Positions 31,238-40,600 of a DNA stretch of 46,379 bases are shown piece after piece. The position numbers were made by a program, and so were the translations under genes. The notes beneath the pieces were generated by a model. It was not told the DNA's origin and did no database searches. It worked only from the letters and a program-made list of their open reading frames with translations. Every line of letters begins with the position of its first letter. Within the stretch, counting starts at the first letter, position 1. This DNA is from an uncultured Saprospiraceae bacterium (GTDB taxonomy: Bacteria; Bacteroidota; Bacteroidia; Chitinophagales; Saprospiraceae): the NCBI GenBank assembly GCA_938022165.1, contig CALIEI010000014.1, forward strand, positions 1-46,379, given 5' to 3'.

Positions 31238-33166
31238 TTATTTTGCTTGTATTATTATTTTTTCTGTAAAAAGTAAGTTTCTATGCTGATCCGTGAGATT
31301 AGCTATATACATTCCTGAAGGTAAATATTCAAGATCGATTGTATTATTATCAAAAGGCTCGTTGTATACCAATCTGCCATTAATATCAAAAACATTCAAA
31401 TAGGTAGATATGTTTAAAGCTGACCTAGATTCAATATTTATAATGCCTCTGGATGGATTAGGAGACAGTGTGTAGTTTTGATTTTCGACTACATCAACAG
31501 AAGTAGAGAATGCATTATCCACTCCCATTATCGGTCTAATCATAACTGCACCAGAAATTCCAACAGAATCAAATGACATCCACTCGTCCTCCTGCGTAGT
31601 ACGGAAAAACTGATACTGTGAAGCGTCATTGTTCGTAAGGTCAAATCCAACTGGTATGGCATCAATTGTTTCATTATCCACCTGCTGCCATCCGATATAG
31701 AAGGTAGTATTCGCTTCTAGTGCTACCGGTTGCAATTCTCCCGAAAAAGTATCTTCTAAACGAAAAGTGGTAAAGCCTTGCAAGGTATCCAAAAATTCGT
31801 CTGCAAAGATCGGATTTAATAGTATCCCGTTAAAGGCAAGAGGTTCACTGTCGAGAGAGCCTTTCCAAACTTGTAAGTTGAAGTTTTGGTTTGTGACATC
31901 TCCTCTCACATGGGGAAACATAATCTGGATAGCACTAAGGGTATCAGCTACGCTAGTTTGAAACGCTACTGCTATTTGTGTATTTTCTCCTCTAGCTTGA
32001 ATACCCACTTCAGCTGTGCCATCATCATAAGCAAAATAATCACTAATGATCGTTTGTTGTCTCAGAAAATTGTTGTCAAGTAGTCCGTCATCATTATTGC
32101 TCGGATCAGGATCCAAACTAAATAAAGTTTCAAAAATAAGATCGTCTTGATCCCCAAAGGAACCAGTTGAAATAGAAAAACCATTCGTTACTTCTATCGA
32201 TATAGAGGTGTCCGCACCAATATTCAAAAGTGAAACATTAGTAAGATATTGCTCTGGAGAAAGTACTTCTTGACCAGTACTCAATTCAGTAATAGACATT
32301 TCTGAATTTTCGCCTGCTATTGGGCGTGGTGCAGAGTCATGATTAAAGATTCCAAATGTAAAATTATCTCTTAAGTGGCTTGCAGTATTATTCTTGAAGT
32401 GTTTGGTCGGCATCGCACTATATCTGTTCAATATACCTTGTGTAGGAAATTGAAAAGCGACGTCTATATAAGTTGCGGATGGTATCTGGTTATCCGTTAG
32501 ACGCACTACATCAAGATGCCATAGATCTACGGCTCCACTTCCAGAAGTAGTGTTGCGAAATCTAAACTGAAAATCATCAAACAAAAATCCAGCCGCGGCT
32601 ATCTCAACAGCATCAAATGAGAATACTACATCACTGCTAGGAAAGCTACCATCAACTCCCGTGTAGGCTCTTTGCTCTAGCCACTGCCCATCACTTGATT
32701 TGAATTCTAAGATTAAGCTATCATTTGCTTCTGGTCCTTCACCAAATCCCTTTGGTTGTACAAAGTAGCTTAAGAATAAATTATCTGTGTTAGCATTTTC
32801 TAGATCAATACCCACGCTAGTCAGTGTGTCACCAGCACCGTTTATACCATAGGGCGTACCCGTATTATCTATTCCATCAAAAGTCGCAACCCCTAAGGAG
32901 GGAGGATTTATAGCCATAGTCCCATTTACAAAAACATGATCGTCAAGCCATAAATCAGTATTAGGAAAAGGCCCGCCAGTTGCAAAATCATCCACAAAAG
33001 GTAGCGTTTCTATACGTGCAGCTTGCCTTCGTTCTACTCGTTCCTCTTGAGCACTGCTGATAGCATGATTATAGTCCAAAGGCATCAGAGATATCTGAGC
33101 ACTTGATGTATGAGCAGCTAAGGAAAGAAGGATTGTAAAAAATAGATATGCGTATTTAAAATACAT
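31238..33166 (-). CDS. Exported surface protein with type-A T9SS sorting domain
   Basis: A 642-residue protein with a signal peptide (MYFKYAYLFFTILLSLAAHTSSAQ). Its last ~80 residues form a type-A C-terminal sorting domain (YTLSPNPSRGIINIES...YLNVFDINGRLVYNEPFD...LEYLPSGMYIANLTD...TEKIIIQ). The central region has beta-rich segments such as LPFVDDFATGGPFPNTDLWLDDHVFVN, GPEANDSLILEFKSSDGQW, which resemble the jelly-roll/MAM-like openings of other Bacteroidota sorted proteins. I see no catalytic motif. Type IX secretion would cut off the sorting domain and release or anchor the protein at the surface. It precedes the rhodanese gene by 1 nt and follows the PASTA gene by 110 nt. Confidence 0.85.
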   Translation of the reverse strand: MYFKYAYLFFTILLSLAAHTSSAQISLMPLDYNHAISSAQEERVERRQAARIETLPFVDDFATGGPFPNTDLWLDDHVFVNGTMAINPPSLGVATFDGIDNTGTPYGINGAGDTLTSVGIDLENANTDNLFLSYFVQPKGFGEGPEANDSLILEFKSSDGQWLEQRAYTGVDGSFPSSDVVFSFDAVEIAAAGFLFDDFQFRFRNTTSGSGAVDLWHLDVVRLTDNQIPSATYIDVAFQFPTQGILNRYSAMPTKHFKNNTASHLRDNFTFGIFNHDSAPRPIAGENSEMSITELSTGQEVLSPEQYLTNVSLLNIGADTSISIEVTNGFSISTGSFGDQDDLIFETLFSLDPDPSNNDDGLLDNNFLRQQTIISDYFAYDDGTAEVGIQARGENTQIAVAFQTSVADTLSAIQIMFPHVRGDVTNQNFNLQVWKGSLDSEPLAFNGILLNPIFADEFLDTLQGFTTFRLEDTFSGELQPVALEANTTFYIGWQQVDNETIDAIPVGFDLTNNDASQYQFFRTTQEDEWMSFDSVGISGAVMIRPIMGVDNAFSTSVDVVENQNYTLSPNPSRGIINIESRSALNISTYLNVFDINGRLVYNEPFDNNTIDLEYLPSGMYIANLTDQHRNLLFTEKIIIQAK

Positions 33167-33276
33167 GTGAAACCGTGTTTAATATAAAGATGGATTTCAT
33201 GGTCAAGATTGACATAATAAAAAACGTAGTAGTGGCCTATATGTTGCTCTACTGTGCTTAACGCCACAAAAGTACA

Positions 33277-34104
33277 CTAATTACAATTTTTTGGTTTGAA
33301 TTGTGTAAGAAACACGTCAATTGAGGCCCCGATATTTATAGTTTTGCCATTTGCGAAAACAGGTCTCTGTTTCCAGATATAAGCCGAATTTTGATCTTTG
33401 ACGGTAGCGTCATTGATTATTGATCCTACGTTTAAGTTATATGAGTTGATAATAAACTTTGCTTCTGAGTAGGATAGACAGTTCAAGTCTGGTAGATCGG
33501 TAAATGTACCTCCTTGATCCGTAACGATCAGATCGACCACCTTACCTTCAGCTATCGAAACACCTTTGCTGATATCATCATCAGTATATTTTTTACCATC
33601 TATTTTGATGTAAAGAATAGTATTAGGTTGTTGATTTGCATCAAATATTTTATCCGTAATCTGCGACTTTAATCCTTTTCGTTGAAGCTTACGAGCATAG
33701 TTAGTAGCATCATAGTTTCCAACCAGATCAGGCAGCACAACATCGTTGGGTATAGACTTTGAAATGGTAAGGTAGACGGATCTCTGTTCTTTAACCTTTG
33801 CAGATGGGGTAGGGCTTTGCTCCAAGATGATTCCACCTTCTACTTTTGGATTATACGTAGAAGAGTCTATCACTATTAGATTTAGCTTTTTATCCTCTCC
33901 AATCCTTTTAGCTTCATCAATGTCCATATCGATGAACTTGGGCACAGTCAGATGTGAACCATGCTTTGTATAGCTCTTCATCCATCCAGTGGTGACAAAG
34001 AATAGCAAAGTCAATACTATAGCAAGTATCAATAAATTTATCAAGAATATTTTGCTGCTCAAGAAGTACCACACTCCTCTTGCCATGCTTTTTAGTTTGC
34101 TCAT
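33277..34104 (-). CDS. Membrane-anchored PASTA-domain protein
   Basis: A 275-residue protein with a short cytoplasmic end, one membrane helix (about 20-40) and three periplasmic PASTA domains (about 50-115, 118-195 and 198-270), seen in LTVPKFIDMDIDEAKRIGEDKKL, VVLPDLVGNYDATNYARKLQRKGL and TDLPDLNCLSYSEAKFIINSYNL. PASTA domains bind peptidoglycan stem peptides in penicillin-binding proteins and Ser/Thr kinases, but no kinase or transpeptidase domain is attached here, which is the usual Bacteroidota form. A cell-wall sensing role is plausible. Element E2 lies upstream. Confidence 0.88.
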   Translation of the reverse strand: MSKLKSMARGVWYFLSSKIFLINLLILAIVLTLLFFVTTGWMKSYTKHGSHLTVPKFIDMDIDEAKRIGEDKKLNLIVIDSSTYNPKVEGGIILEQSPTPSAKVKEQRSVYLTISKSIPNDVVLPDLVGNYDATNYARKLQRKGLKSQITDKIFDANQQPNTILYIKIDGKKYTDDDISKGVSIAEGKVVDLIVTDQGGTFTDLPDLNCLSYSEAKFIINSYNLNVGSIINDATVKDQNSAYIWKQRPVFANGKTINIGASIDVFLTQFKPKNCN

Positions 34105-34169
34105 ATCTAACCGAAGCGAAAATTATAGAAAAACTCTAAATTATTGTAGTAAACCAGCACTTAGTTCGA

Positions 34170-34372
34170 GCAAAGGATAGAAATGGTACGTAGCATCAGC
34201 AAGTACTAGGACTATAAGGAGTCATGAAGGCTCATGAAGTAGCACGAAATGAGACAAATGACGACTATATAGACCTTGTTCTTGCTGATGTGAAGTAGGA
34301 ATGGATAGCCTGGTCCCAATTTGCTTACCGAGCCTTTTCGGTAAGCAAATCGGGATGATCCCACTTCTAGAT
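34170..34372 (+). repeat. Structured intergenic element E2 (E family)
   Basis: Shares TACTAGGACTA (34204-34214) exactly with E1, preceded by GGATAGAAATGGTA (E1: GGGTAGAAGCGGTA). The 3' frame GGATAGCCTGGTC (34303-34315) and GGGATGATCCCA encloses a perfect 12-bp stem, ATTTGCTTACCG (34319-34330) with CGGTAAGCAAAT (34339-34350). It lies between the divergent PASTA and CHAT genes, immediately upstream of repeat R1. No coding frame fits. Confidence 0.6.
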
Positions 34373-34387
34373 TATCAGAAATATTAT

Positions 34388-34605
34388 TTTTTTCTTGGGT
34401 GTGCCCATCCTCATTTCCCTTAGCGACAGTACCTACTATGCGCTATCGCTTTAGTAGGTATTGTCGCTAAGTGCTCTGCGTATGGTCGAGCTATGCGGGG
34501 GTACGCTGCCGCTTCCGTCTTACATTTCGTTTCACTGCATTTCAGACTGCACAGCAAAGCTGCGCACCCCTACTATCTCTCACACGAAAGTCTAATTTTA
34601 TTTTT
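34388..34605 (+). repeat. Intergenic repeat R1 (R family)
   Basis: Starts with a T run and TTGGGTGTGCCC. A 20-bp stem follows (34419-34438 with 34452-34471, one G-T pair), containing CCTACT/AGTAGG as in R2. Then come GGTCGAGCT and a 3' end reading ACGAAAGTCTAATTT. The order of blocks is the same in R2 (46108-46268). A plus-strand frame open through it joins the CHAT gene but shows no protein-like composition. It ends about 45 nt before the CHAT gene ATG. Confidence 0.6.
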
Positions 34606-34606
34606 G
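34599..34606 (+). promoter_or_regulatory. -7 box TATTTTTG of the CHAT gene
   Basis: TAnnTTTG match 41 nt before the ATG, at the 3' boundary of repeat R1. R1 may thus supply part of the promoter. GAAAGTC before it and GACTTTC after it form an inverted repeat around the box. Confidence 0.35.
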
Positions 34607-34647
34607 TATTTTGTAGGAGAGACTTTCTAAAAACAAAACGAAAAATT

Positions 34648-37584
34648 ATGGGAAACTATAGAGTTGCCTTGATCGCATTGATGTGCCTAAATTCTCTGTG
34701 CCATATTCTAGCACAAGATCACAACAAATATCTTTACGCCGAAAACCTATATAAGAAAAAGAAGTACGACAAATGTCTTCCTATTTTACAAGAAATTATC
34801 AGAGCTAATCATGCTTATCCAGATAGTACCTTAGCGGCTGCTTATAAATTGAGAGGGGACCTATATCTGAAAGAGTTTGATATAAAAAATACCCTTTCTA
34901 GATATGAAAAGGCTGATGAAATATATGCGAAGTATCCAAAGCAATTTGTACATCAACGTATCGTATTGGCCAACAAATCTGGTATTTGCTATGCTCAGCA
35001 AGACAACTTGGTTATGACTGCCAAGTACTTTCAAAAAGAGTATGATCTAGCGATACAGAACTATGCTGCTGATGACCTCACTGTAGGAAAATCCACCAAT
35101 AATTTAGCAGCGGTATATCTGTATCTTGGAGATTTTGAAAAGAGCCTTGATTACTTTTTTAAATCACTTGAAATCAAGAAAAAATTTGAGGCTGACAATC
35201 CACTTCCCATTGCTAACACCTATGAAAACATCTCTTCCATATATGGGCAAATCAATCAAATGGGCGAAGCGGAAAGATATTTGCAGATGGCGGGCCATCT
35301 TTACCAAAGAGATACGGTAGCAGCTATAGAGACCTTATTTTCTTATTATTTAAATACGGCTGGTTTTTATATTGAAAATGAGCAAAGCAAAGTTGCGTTA
35401 AGAGAATTAGACAAAGGAGAGGCGCTTTCAGAAGAATTTAAAGCTAACAAACTCAGCGTCCTCTTACATCATAAATTGTATGCGGATGCATATTTTCAAT
35501 TAAAGCAATATGAAAAATCTCTAACGTCTTATAAGCAAGCGGAGGCCTTGATAAAAAAGTATGATGTTGGCCAAAAAGAACTGTCCGTGATGCATACACA
35601 AATGGCAAGTATCTATGCAAAACAAGGTGACCAAGATAAAGCAATACAGCGTCTAGAAATAGCGCGTGCGGAAATTTCACCCTTATATGGATCCACGCAT
35701 AAAAACTATCTTAATCTACTAGAAAATCAGATATCTATATTACTAGAGATGGGCGATGTAGTCAGGGCTGAGCACCTCATCAAAGACTTCAAAAAGAACT
35801 TTTCTTTGAGATATGAAAAGCAGTCTAGCGATTTACTTTTTTCTAATTTGAAAATGGCTATGCTTAACATGGATTTGAATTGTGGCTTAGTTAGATTTAA
35901 GCAAGATAATTCTGAATCAAATTTGGATAGCGCATTGGCCATAGCAGATAGTGTAGTCCTTTATCAAGACGAGGTGTTGAGTTCCATTTCTGACAAAGAG
36001 AATAAACTTTACTTTTTTCAAAATGCCTTTGCCAATTTTTCAACTACAGTATATCTACTACTCAAAAAATATAAAAGAAACAAAGATGCCCATTATTTAG
36101 AAGCAGCATTTGCACTTTCTGAAAAGGCTAAGTATTACAGCCTTCGTGAGGCTAGGGGAGTGAGATATCCTTTTTTAGAGACTCTGGCATCTAAAGACCT
36201 TATTGAAAAAGAAAAGTCTTCCAAGATTGAACTAAATCAAACGATATCGCTCTATGAGAATAAACTAGATCAAAAGACTGACCCTGAAGCTATGCTTGAA
36301 TTAATCGGAAAAGTCGACAGCTTAAAAAGCTTGCATAGAAAAGCAGTGAATGACCTCTCAGAGGCATCTATAGCATTTAAGGATTTTCTCTTCGAGGAAA
36401 AAGAACTAGACCTTGCGGCTGCAAAGTCAAAGTTGAAATCTCTGAACCGAAGCTATGTGTCCTACTTTTTGAATGAAAATACTCTGATCGATGAACATTA
36501 TGTTTTTGTAATGTCTGGTGAAGGTTTAACTTTTCAAACACTTATGATTGATGAAGAGGAGCTAGAAGAAACGATAAATGCACTGAATAGTGCACTAGAT
36601 ATAGAGGTAGACAATTTAAGTAATGAATCACAAATAACTTCTTTCCAGCAACCTGCTAACAGCTTATACGAAACGCTCATTGCACCTTTGGCCATTGAAA
36701 AAGGGAAGGGGATTATCGTAAATGGGCATCAAGTTTTAAATAGCATTCCCTTTGGTGTACTTTGGAACAATAAGCAAAAAACATATCTTTTACAAGATCA
36801 TGCTATTTCTTATTCCTTTGGAATGCAAACGCTACTAGATGCGGAAAATTTAGACTACGACGTGGACTTATTATCTAGTGCACCAGACTTTAGCGCAACT
36901 GCCAATTTAGAATTGATGCCTTTGGAGAATACAGGAAAAGAAATACAAATGATTAATTCTATTTTAGATGTAAAAAATTCTGTTAGGGTGGCTTCTAAGC
37001 AAGCGTTCCAAGAGAAAGCCTCAAGTGGAAAATATAACATTATGCACTTAGCTACTCATGCTTCTGCTAACCAACAAAAAGGCTATCAGTCGTACTTAGC
37101 TTTTGGGAATAGTAACGAGGATTTATTGTATTCTAGAGAAATATATGGATTGCCGATTTACTCCAATTTAGTAGTGATGAGTGCCTGTGAAACGGGAGGA
37201 GGGGAGCTCGTGAAAAGCCAAGGTGTTTTGGGCTTGACTTCAGCATTTGCATCTACAGCTGCACAGAGTATAGTAGCGAGTTTGTGGAATGTCAATGATG
37301 CTTCTTCTCAACAAATCATGGCTAACTTTTATAAAGGACTGAAATCTGGACAAGCAAAAGATGAGGCACTTAGATCAGCTAAAATGGCCTATATCGCTTC
37401 AGTGCCCAATAGTCAAAGACATCCTTGTTACTGGGCAGGTTTTGTTCAGTATGGCTCTACTGCTCCCTTAGATTTTAAAAATGGCTGGACAGATGTACAA
37501 AGAACAGGATTGGCCTTGGTGGGTTTACTGTGTATGATAGCTTTATGGTATTGGAGAAAAAACAAAGCCGTCTCACTTGCATGA
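34648..37584 (+). CDS. Exported TPR-CHAT protein (caspase-like protease)
   Basis: A 978-residue protein with a signal peptide (MGNYRVALIALMCLNSLCHILAQ), tetratricopeptide repeats over about residues 25-400 (for example STNNLAAVYLYLGDFEKSLDYFFKSLEIKK), a helical linker, and a C-terminal CHAT domain with the caspase-type dyad H804 (HLATHAS) and C847 (VMSACETGGG), followed by SLWNVNDASS. A last membrane helix (TGLALVGLLCMIALWYW) and a basic tail end the protein, so it is probably held at the inner membrane with TPR and CHAT domains in the periplasm. The frame extends 59 codons upstream into repeat R1, but the ATG at 34648 starts the signal peptide. CHAT proteases include separase relatives and the Craspase/gasdermin activators; the exported form has no known substrate. 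Confidence 0.88.
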   Translation: MGNYRVALIALMCLNSLCHILAQDHNKYLYAENLYKKKKYDKCLPILQEIIRANHAYPDSTLAAAYKLRGDLYLKEFDIKNTLSRYEKADEIYAKYPKQFVHQRIVLANKSGICYAQQDNLVMTAKYFQKEYDLAIQNYAADDLTVGKSTNNLAAVYLYLGDFEKSLDYFFKSLEIKKKFEADNPLPIANTYENISSIYGQINQMGEAERYLQMAGHLYQRDTVAAIETLFSYYLNTAGFYIENEQSKVALRELDKGEALSEEFKANKLSVLLHHKLYADAYFQLKQYEKSLTSYKQAEALIKKYDVGQKELSVMHTQMASIYAKQGDQDKAIQRLEIARAEISPLYGSTHKNYLNLLENQISILLEMGDVVRAEHLIKDFKKNFSLRYEKQSSDLLFSNLKMAMLNMDLNCGLVRFKQDNSESNLDSALAIADSVVLYQDEVLSSISDKENKLYFFQNAFANFSTTVYLLLKKYKRNKDAHYLEAAFALSEKAKYYSLREARGVRYPFLETLASKDLIEKEKSSKIELNQTISLYENKLDQKTDPEAMLELIGKVDSLKSLHRKAVNDLSEASIAFKDFLFEEKELDLAAAKSKLKSLNRSYVSYFLNENTLIDEHYVFVMSGEGLTFQTLMIDEEELEETINALNSALDIEVDNLSNESQITSFQQPANSLYETLIAPLAIEKGKGIIVNGHQVLNSIPFGVLWNNKQKTYLLQDHAISYSFGMQTLLDAENLDYDVDLLSSAPDFSATANLELMPLENTGKEIQMINSILDVKNSVRVASKQAFQEKASSGKYNIMHLATHASANQQKGYQSYLAFGNSNEDLLYSREIYGLPIYSNLVVMSACETGGGELVKSQGVLGLTSAFASTAAQSIVASLWNVNDASSQQIMANFYKGLKSGQAKDEALRSAKMAYIASVPNSQRHPCYWAGFVQYGSTAPLDFKNGWTDVQRTGLALVGLLCMIALWYWRKNKAVSLA

Positions 37585-37596
37585 AACGGCTTTGTT
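37561..37596 (+). terminator. Hairpin at the CHAT gene end, bidirectional
   Basis: AACAAAGCCGT (37561-37571) and ACGGCTTTGTT (37586-37596) pair perfectly over 11 bp, overlapping the CHAT stop codon. Only short T runs follow, so termination strength is uncertain. It sits between convergent genes. Confidence 0.5.
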
Positions 37597-37620
37597 AAAT
37601 CAATAAAAATTATTTTAGAT

Positions 37621-40600
37621 TTATTTTTCAACTACAAACTTAGTGATACTGTAGTTGTTACCATCTTGTATCTTTAGGAAGTAAATTCCATTTCCAAGTG
37701 GGTTTGTGTTGATAGATTCTCTTATGTTCCCAGAGATGCTTTGCTCTATCATCAATTGTCCTTGGAGATTGTACACCTCCATGTTTGAAGAAAGGCTAAA
37801 GTTGTTATTTGTCTTAACGTAAAGTATATCACTAACAGGGTTAGGTAATACTTCTATCTCAATTTCATTTAAGCTTGACGCACTAACGTTCTGGTCAACA
37901 AATTCAATTTCATATCTGTGCGTTCCAGTCCAACCACCATCGCCATCTATCACTGTAAAGAGGAAGTTGTCCGTTTCACCAACAGTCAAATCTGATCTAT
38001 AAGAAACTCTCAAATTGTTTAGGTCAAATTGAGAGAATGTATCTCCAACATTTAAAGGCGTACCTTCCAATAATACATCACCAAACTCTGGCTGTGTTAC
38101 TAGTGTGTATTGCAATTCCCAATCCACATTGTTAGGATCTTCTACCCTTAGCAAATTATTATCGATAGTCTTTTCAAAATCTTCAGAAATTAGAAGCGTA
38201 TTATTTCTAACCAAATTTGGTGGGTTTAATGCTATACTAGAGCAAAACTCAAGAGACCAAGACTCAATGATTCCACCGAATTGTGCAGAACGGTCATTGA
38301 TTGTAAACTCCCAAATTCCTTCCGTATCCTCACCTGTAAATGCACCTAAGTCATCTTGTGGTATAAATACGTTTTTAGGTGGACAAACAAAATCAAATGG
38401 AGATTCTTGATCGAAGGCCATATCAAACGTACCTGTCATCGCAAAACATTTGTTGCTTACCAATCTAACGGTAGTACCAGCAGGAGAAGTGATAGAAAAG
38501 CTTAAGTCTGAAAAGTCAGAGTGGCTTCCTGTAATATTTACGATATTGATATCACTGATTGTACCACCTTGGGTAACATTAATTTTAGATACTATATCTC
38601 CTGAAAAACTTGTAGAAATATTAATTGGCAAATCTTCGGCAGCAATATCTTGGCAATCAAATGAAGCAGAATGAAAAGCTGAAGGATTTGTTGGAGCACC
38701 TGATCCACATACACCAGATGGAGTAACTCTCCAATAGTATAATGTTGTAGCATCAAGCACTTGATCCAATTGATAAAATGGTTCTGTGATATTATCTTCA
38801 ACAACAATCATGCTTTCTTCATCAAAAGTTGGACTAGTAGCCAATTCAAAAAGGTACGAATTAACATTTGCAGTAGTAGACCATACAAAATCAGGAATAC
38901 CAACTACACCCGAAAGACCATCTTCTGGCCCATCAAGAGATAAAGAAGAAAAATCGTTTGATCTAACATCTAACTGAATAGTTCTGAAAGTAGTATCTGC
39001 ATTTTCAGATATAGCTTGTATCGTAAGTTCTAAAGAAACATCTTCTCCTGGTTCTTCAACAGTCAAGTCTATAGTAGATTGTTCTCCAGGTATAAGCGCG
39101 TTGTTAACGATATTAATATCAGAAACATAATCTGGGATGTCACTTACTATACTCAATTCAACTGGATTGTCAAAATCAAGAATACTAGCTGTAAAAACAT
39201 CTAAAGAAATATTAGCAGGTGCACAAACTTCTTGAAATTCTGGAGTTAAATCAAATGCAAAACCTGGCGCTGTTGCTTCAGCAATTTCAATTCTTTGATT
39301 TGAAAAATCGTAAAAGATGTTATCTGCTGCTTCAATTTTTATTCTTGTGTTATTAGATACTCTGTCGGGAACATTTACAAAGTAACTACCATCATTTATT
39401 ACGTTTCTTGCTAGCGTGTCTGTGAATGAAGCTCCGTTATCATATGAAAGCAATAAATTGACCGTTTTACAATTTACTGGAGCATTTTGTGAATTGGCCG
39501 GATCCCAAGTGAATTCTGCCATTTCTCCAGCTGTAAGGCTATGATTTAAACTAGAAGGAAATGTTAGTCTAAAAGGACCTGATTCACCATCTACTTTGAA
39601 AGCTACACCATCCCATACTACACCAGAACCATCAGCTACATTATCTCTAACTGTACAAGCAAAAGTTAAATCTCTATCATAAGTAGGCATTACTTCTGTA
39701 TTGTTAAAGCTATTAGCTAATACTGCCGCATATGATGGAAAAGATCTTGTAGGACTTGTAGTTGGAGGGCGAGATCTGAAGATCGGAGCATTTCCCACAG
39801 GCATACCTATTGGAGAAGGAACAGTTCCTACATCAGTTTGTTCCCAACAATATGTGATAGCGTCTCCATCTTCGTCACTTGCCTCCGCAGTAAGTTCAAA
39901 AGGAGTACTAGCTGGAATGAAAAAACCATCTTCATATGGAGCAACTACAACTGGAAAGTTATTTCCATTTTGTACATCCATACCACAGTTTGGTTCTACA
40001 TCTCTAATATATCTATAGAATGATTCTAAGGAGCAAATGTTATAGTATGAATCACTAGCTCCAAGGTTTTGATCTCCACAAGCACCTGAGTAAGACATAA
40101 TCGTTGTACCAGAGCCAGGCTCACATGATACGCTACCTGCTCTTTGATTTGCACTACTTGGGCAATTGTCCCAACTGTGACCACAAGAGAATTGATGCGC
40201 TATTTCGTGCGCTAATACATCTACAACAGCCGTTACGTTAGATACTGAAAATTGACAAGTGACGCCTCTACTCTTACCCATGTCATCACATGCTCTACCA
40301 TTTACTACACCACCTACATCTGAACAGCCTCTATGGAAAAGATGTCCTACATCGTACATGTCATCGAATATGCCGTTTAAAATAAACGCTGGTCTAGTTT
40401 GAGCAAGAAATGCACTACCAGAATTATTCTGATTGTTATAAGGATCCGTATCAGGATCAAGGAAAATAAGATTGTCATTTTCTGGAATTAGCTGTACTCT
40501 GATAGCTACTTCTAATTGAAATATTTGATTCAATCTATTAAGTATTGTAGTAAATGAAGCATTTACAGATTCTAGAGTACCACCGTTTTGCTGCGCAAAC

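Noticed and set aside
34471-34647. 59-codon N-terminal extension of the CHAT protein
   Set aside because: It is translated repeat R1. A proper signal peptide starts at 34648, and a -7 box lies at 34599-34606.
39701-40023. Overlapping plus-strand frames of 61-105 codons inside the metallopeptidase gene
   Set aside because: They are shadows of the strongly supported 1215-residue gene on the minus strand.
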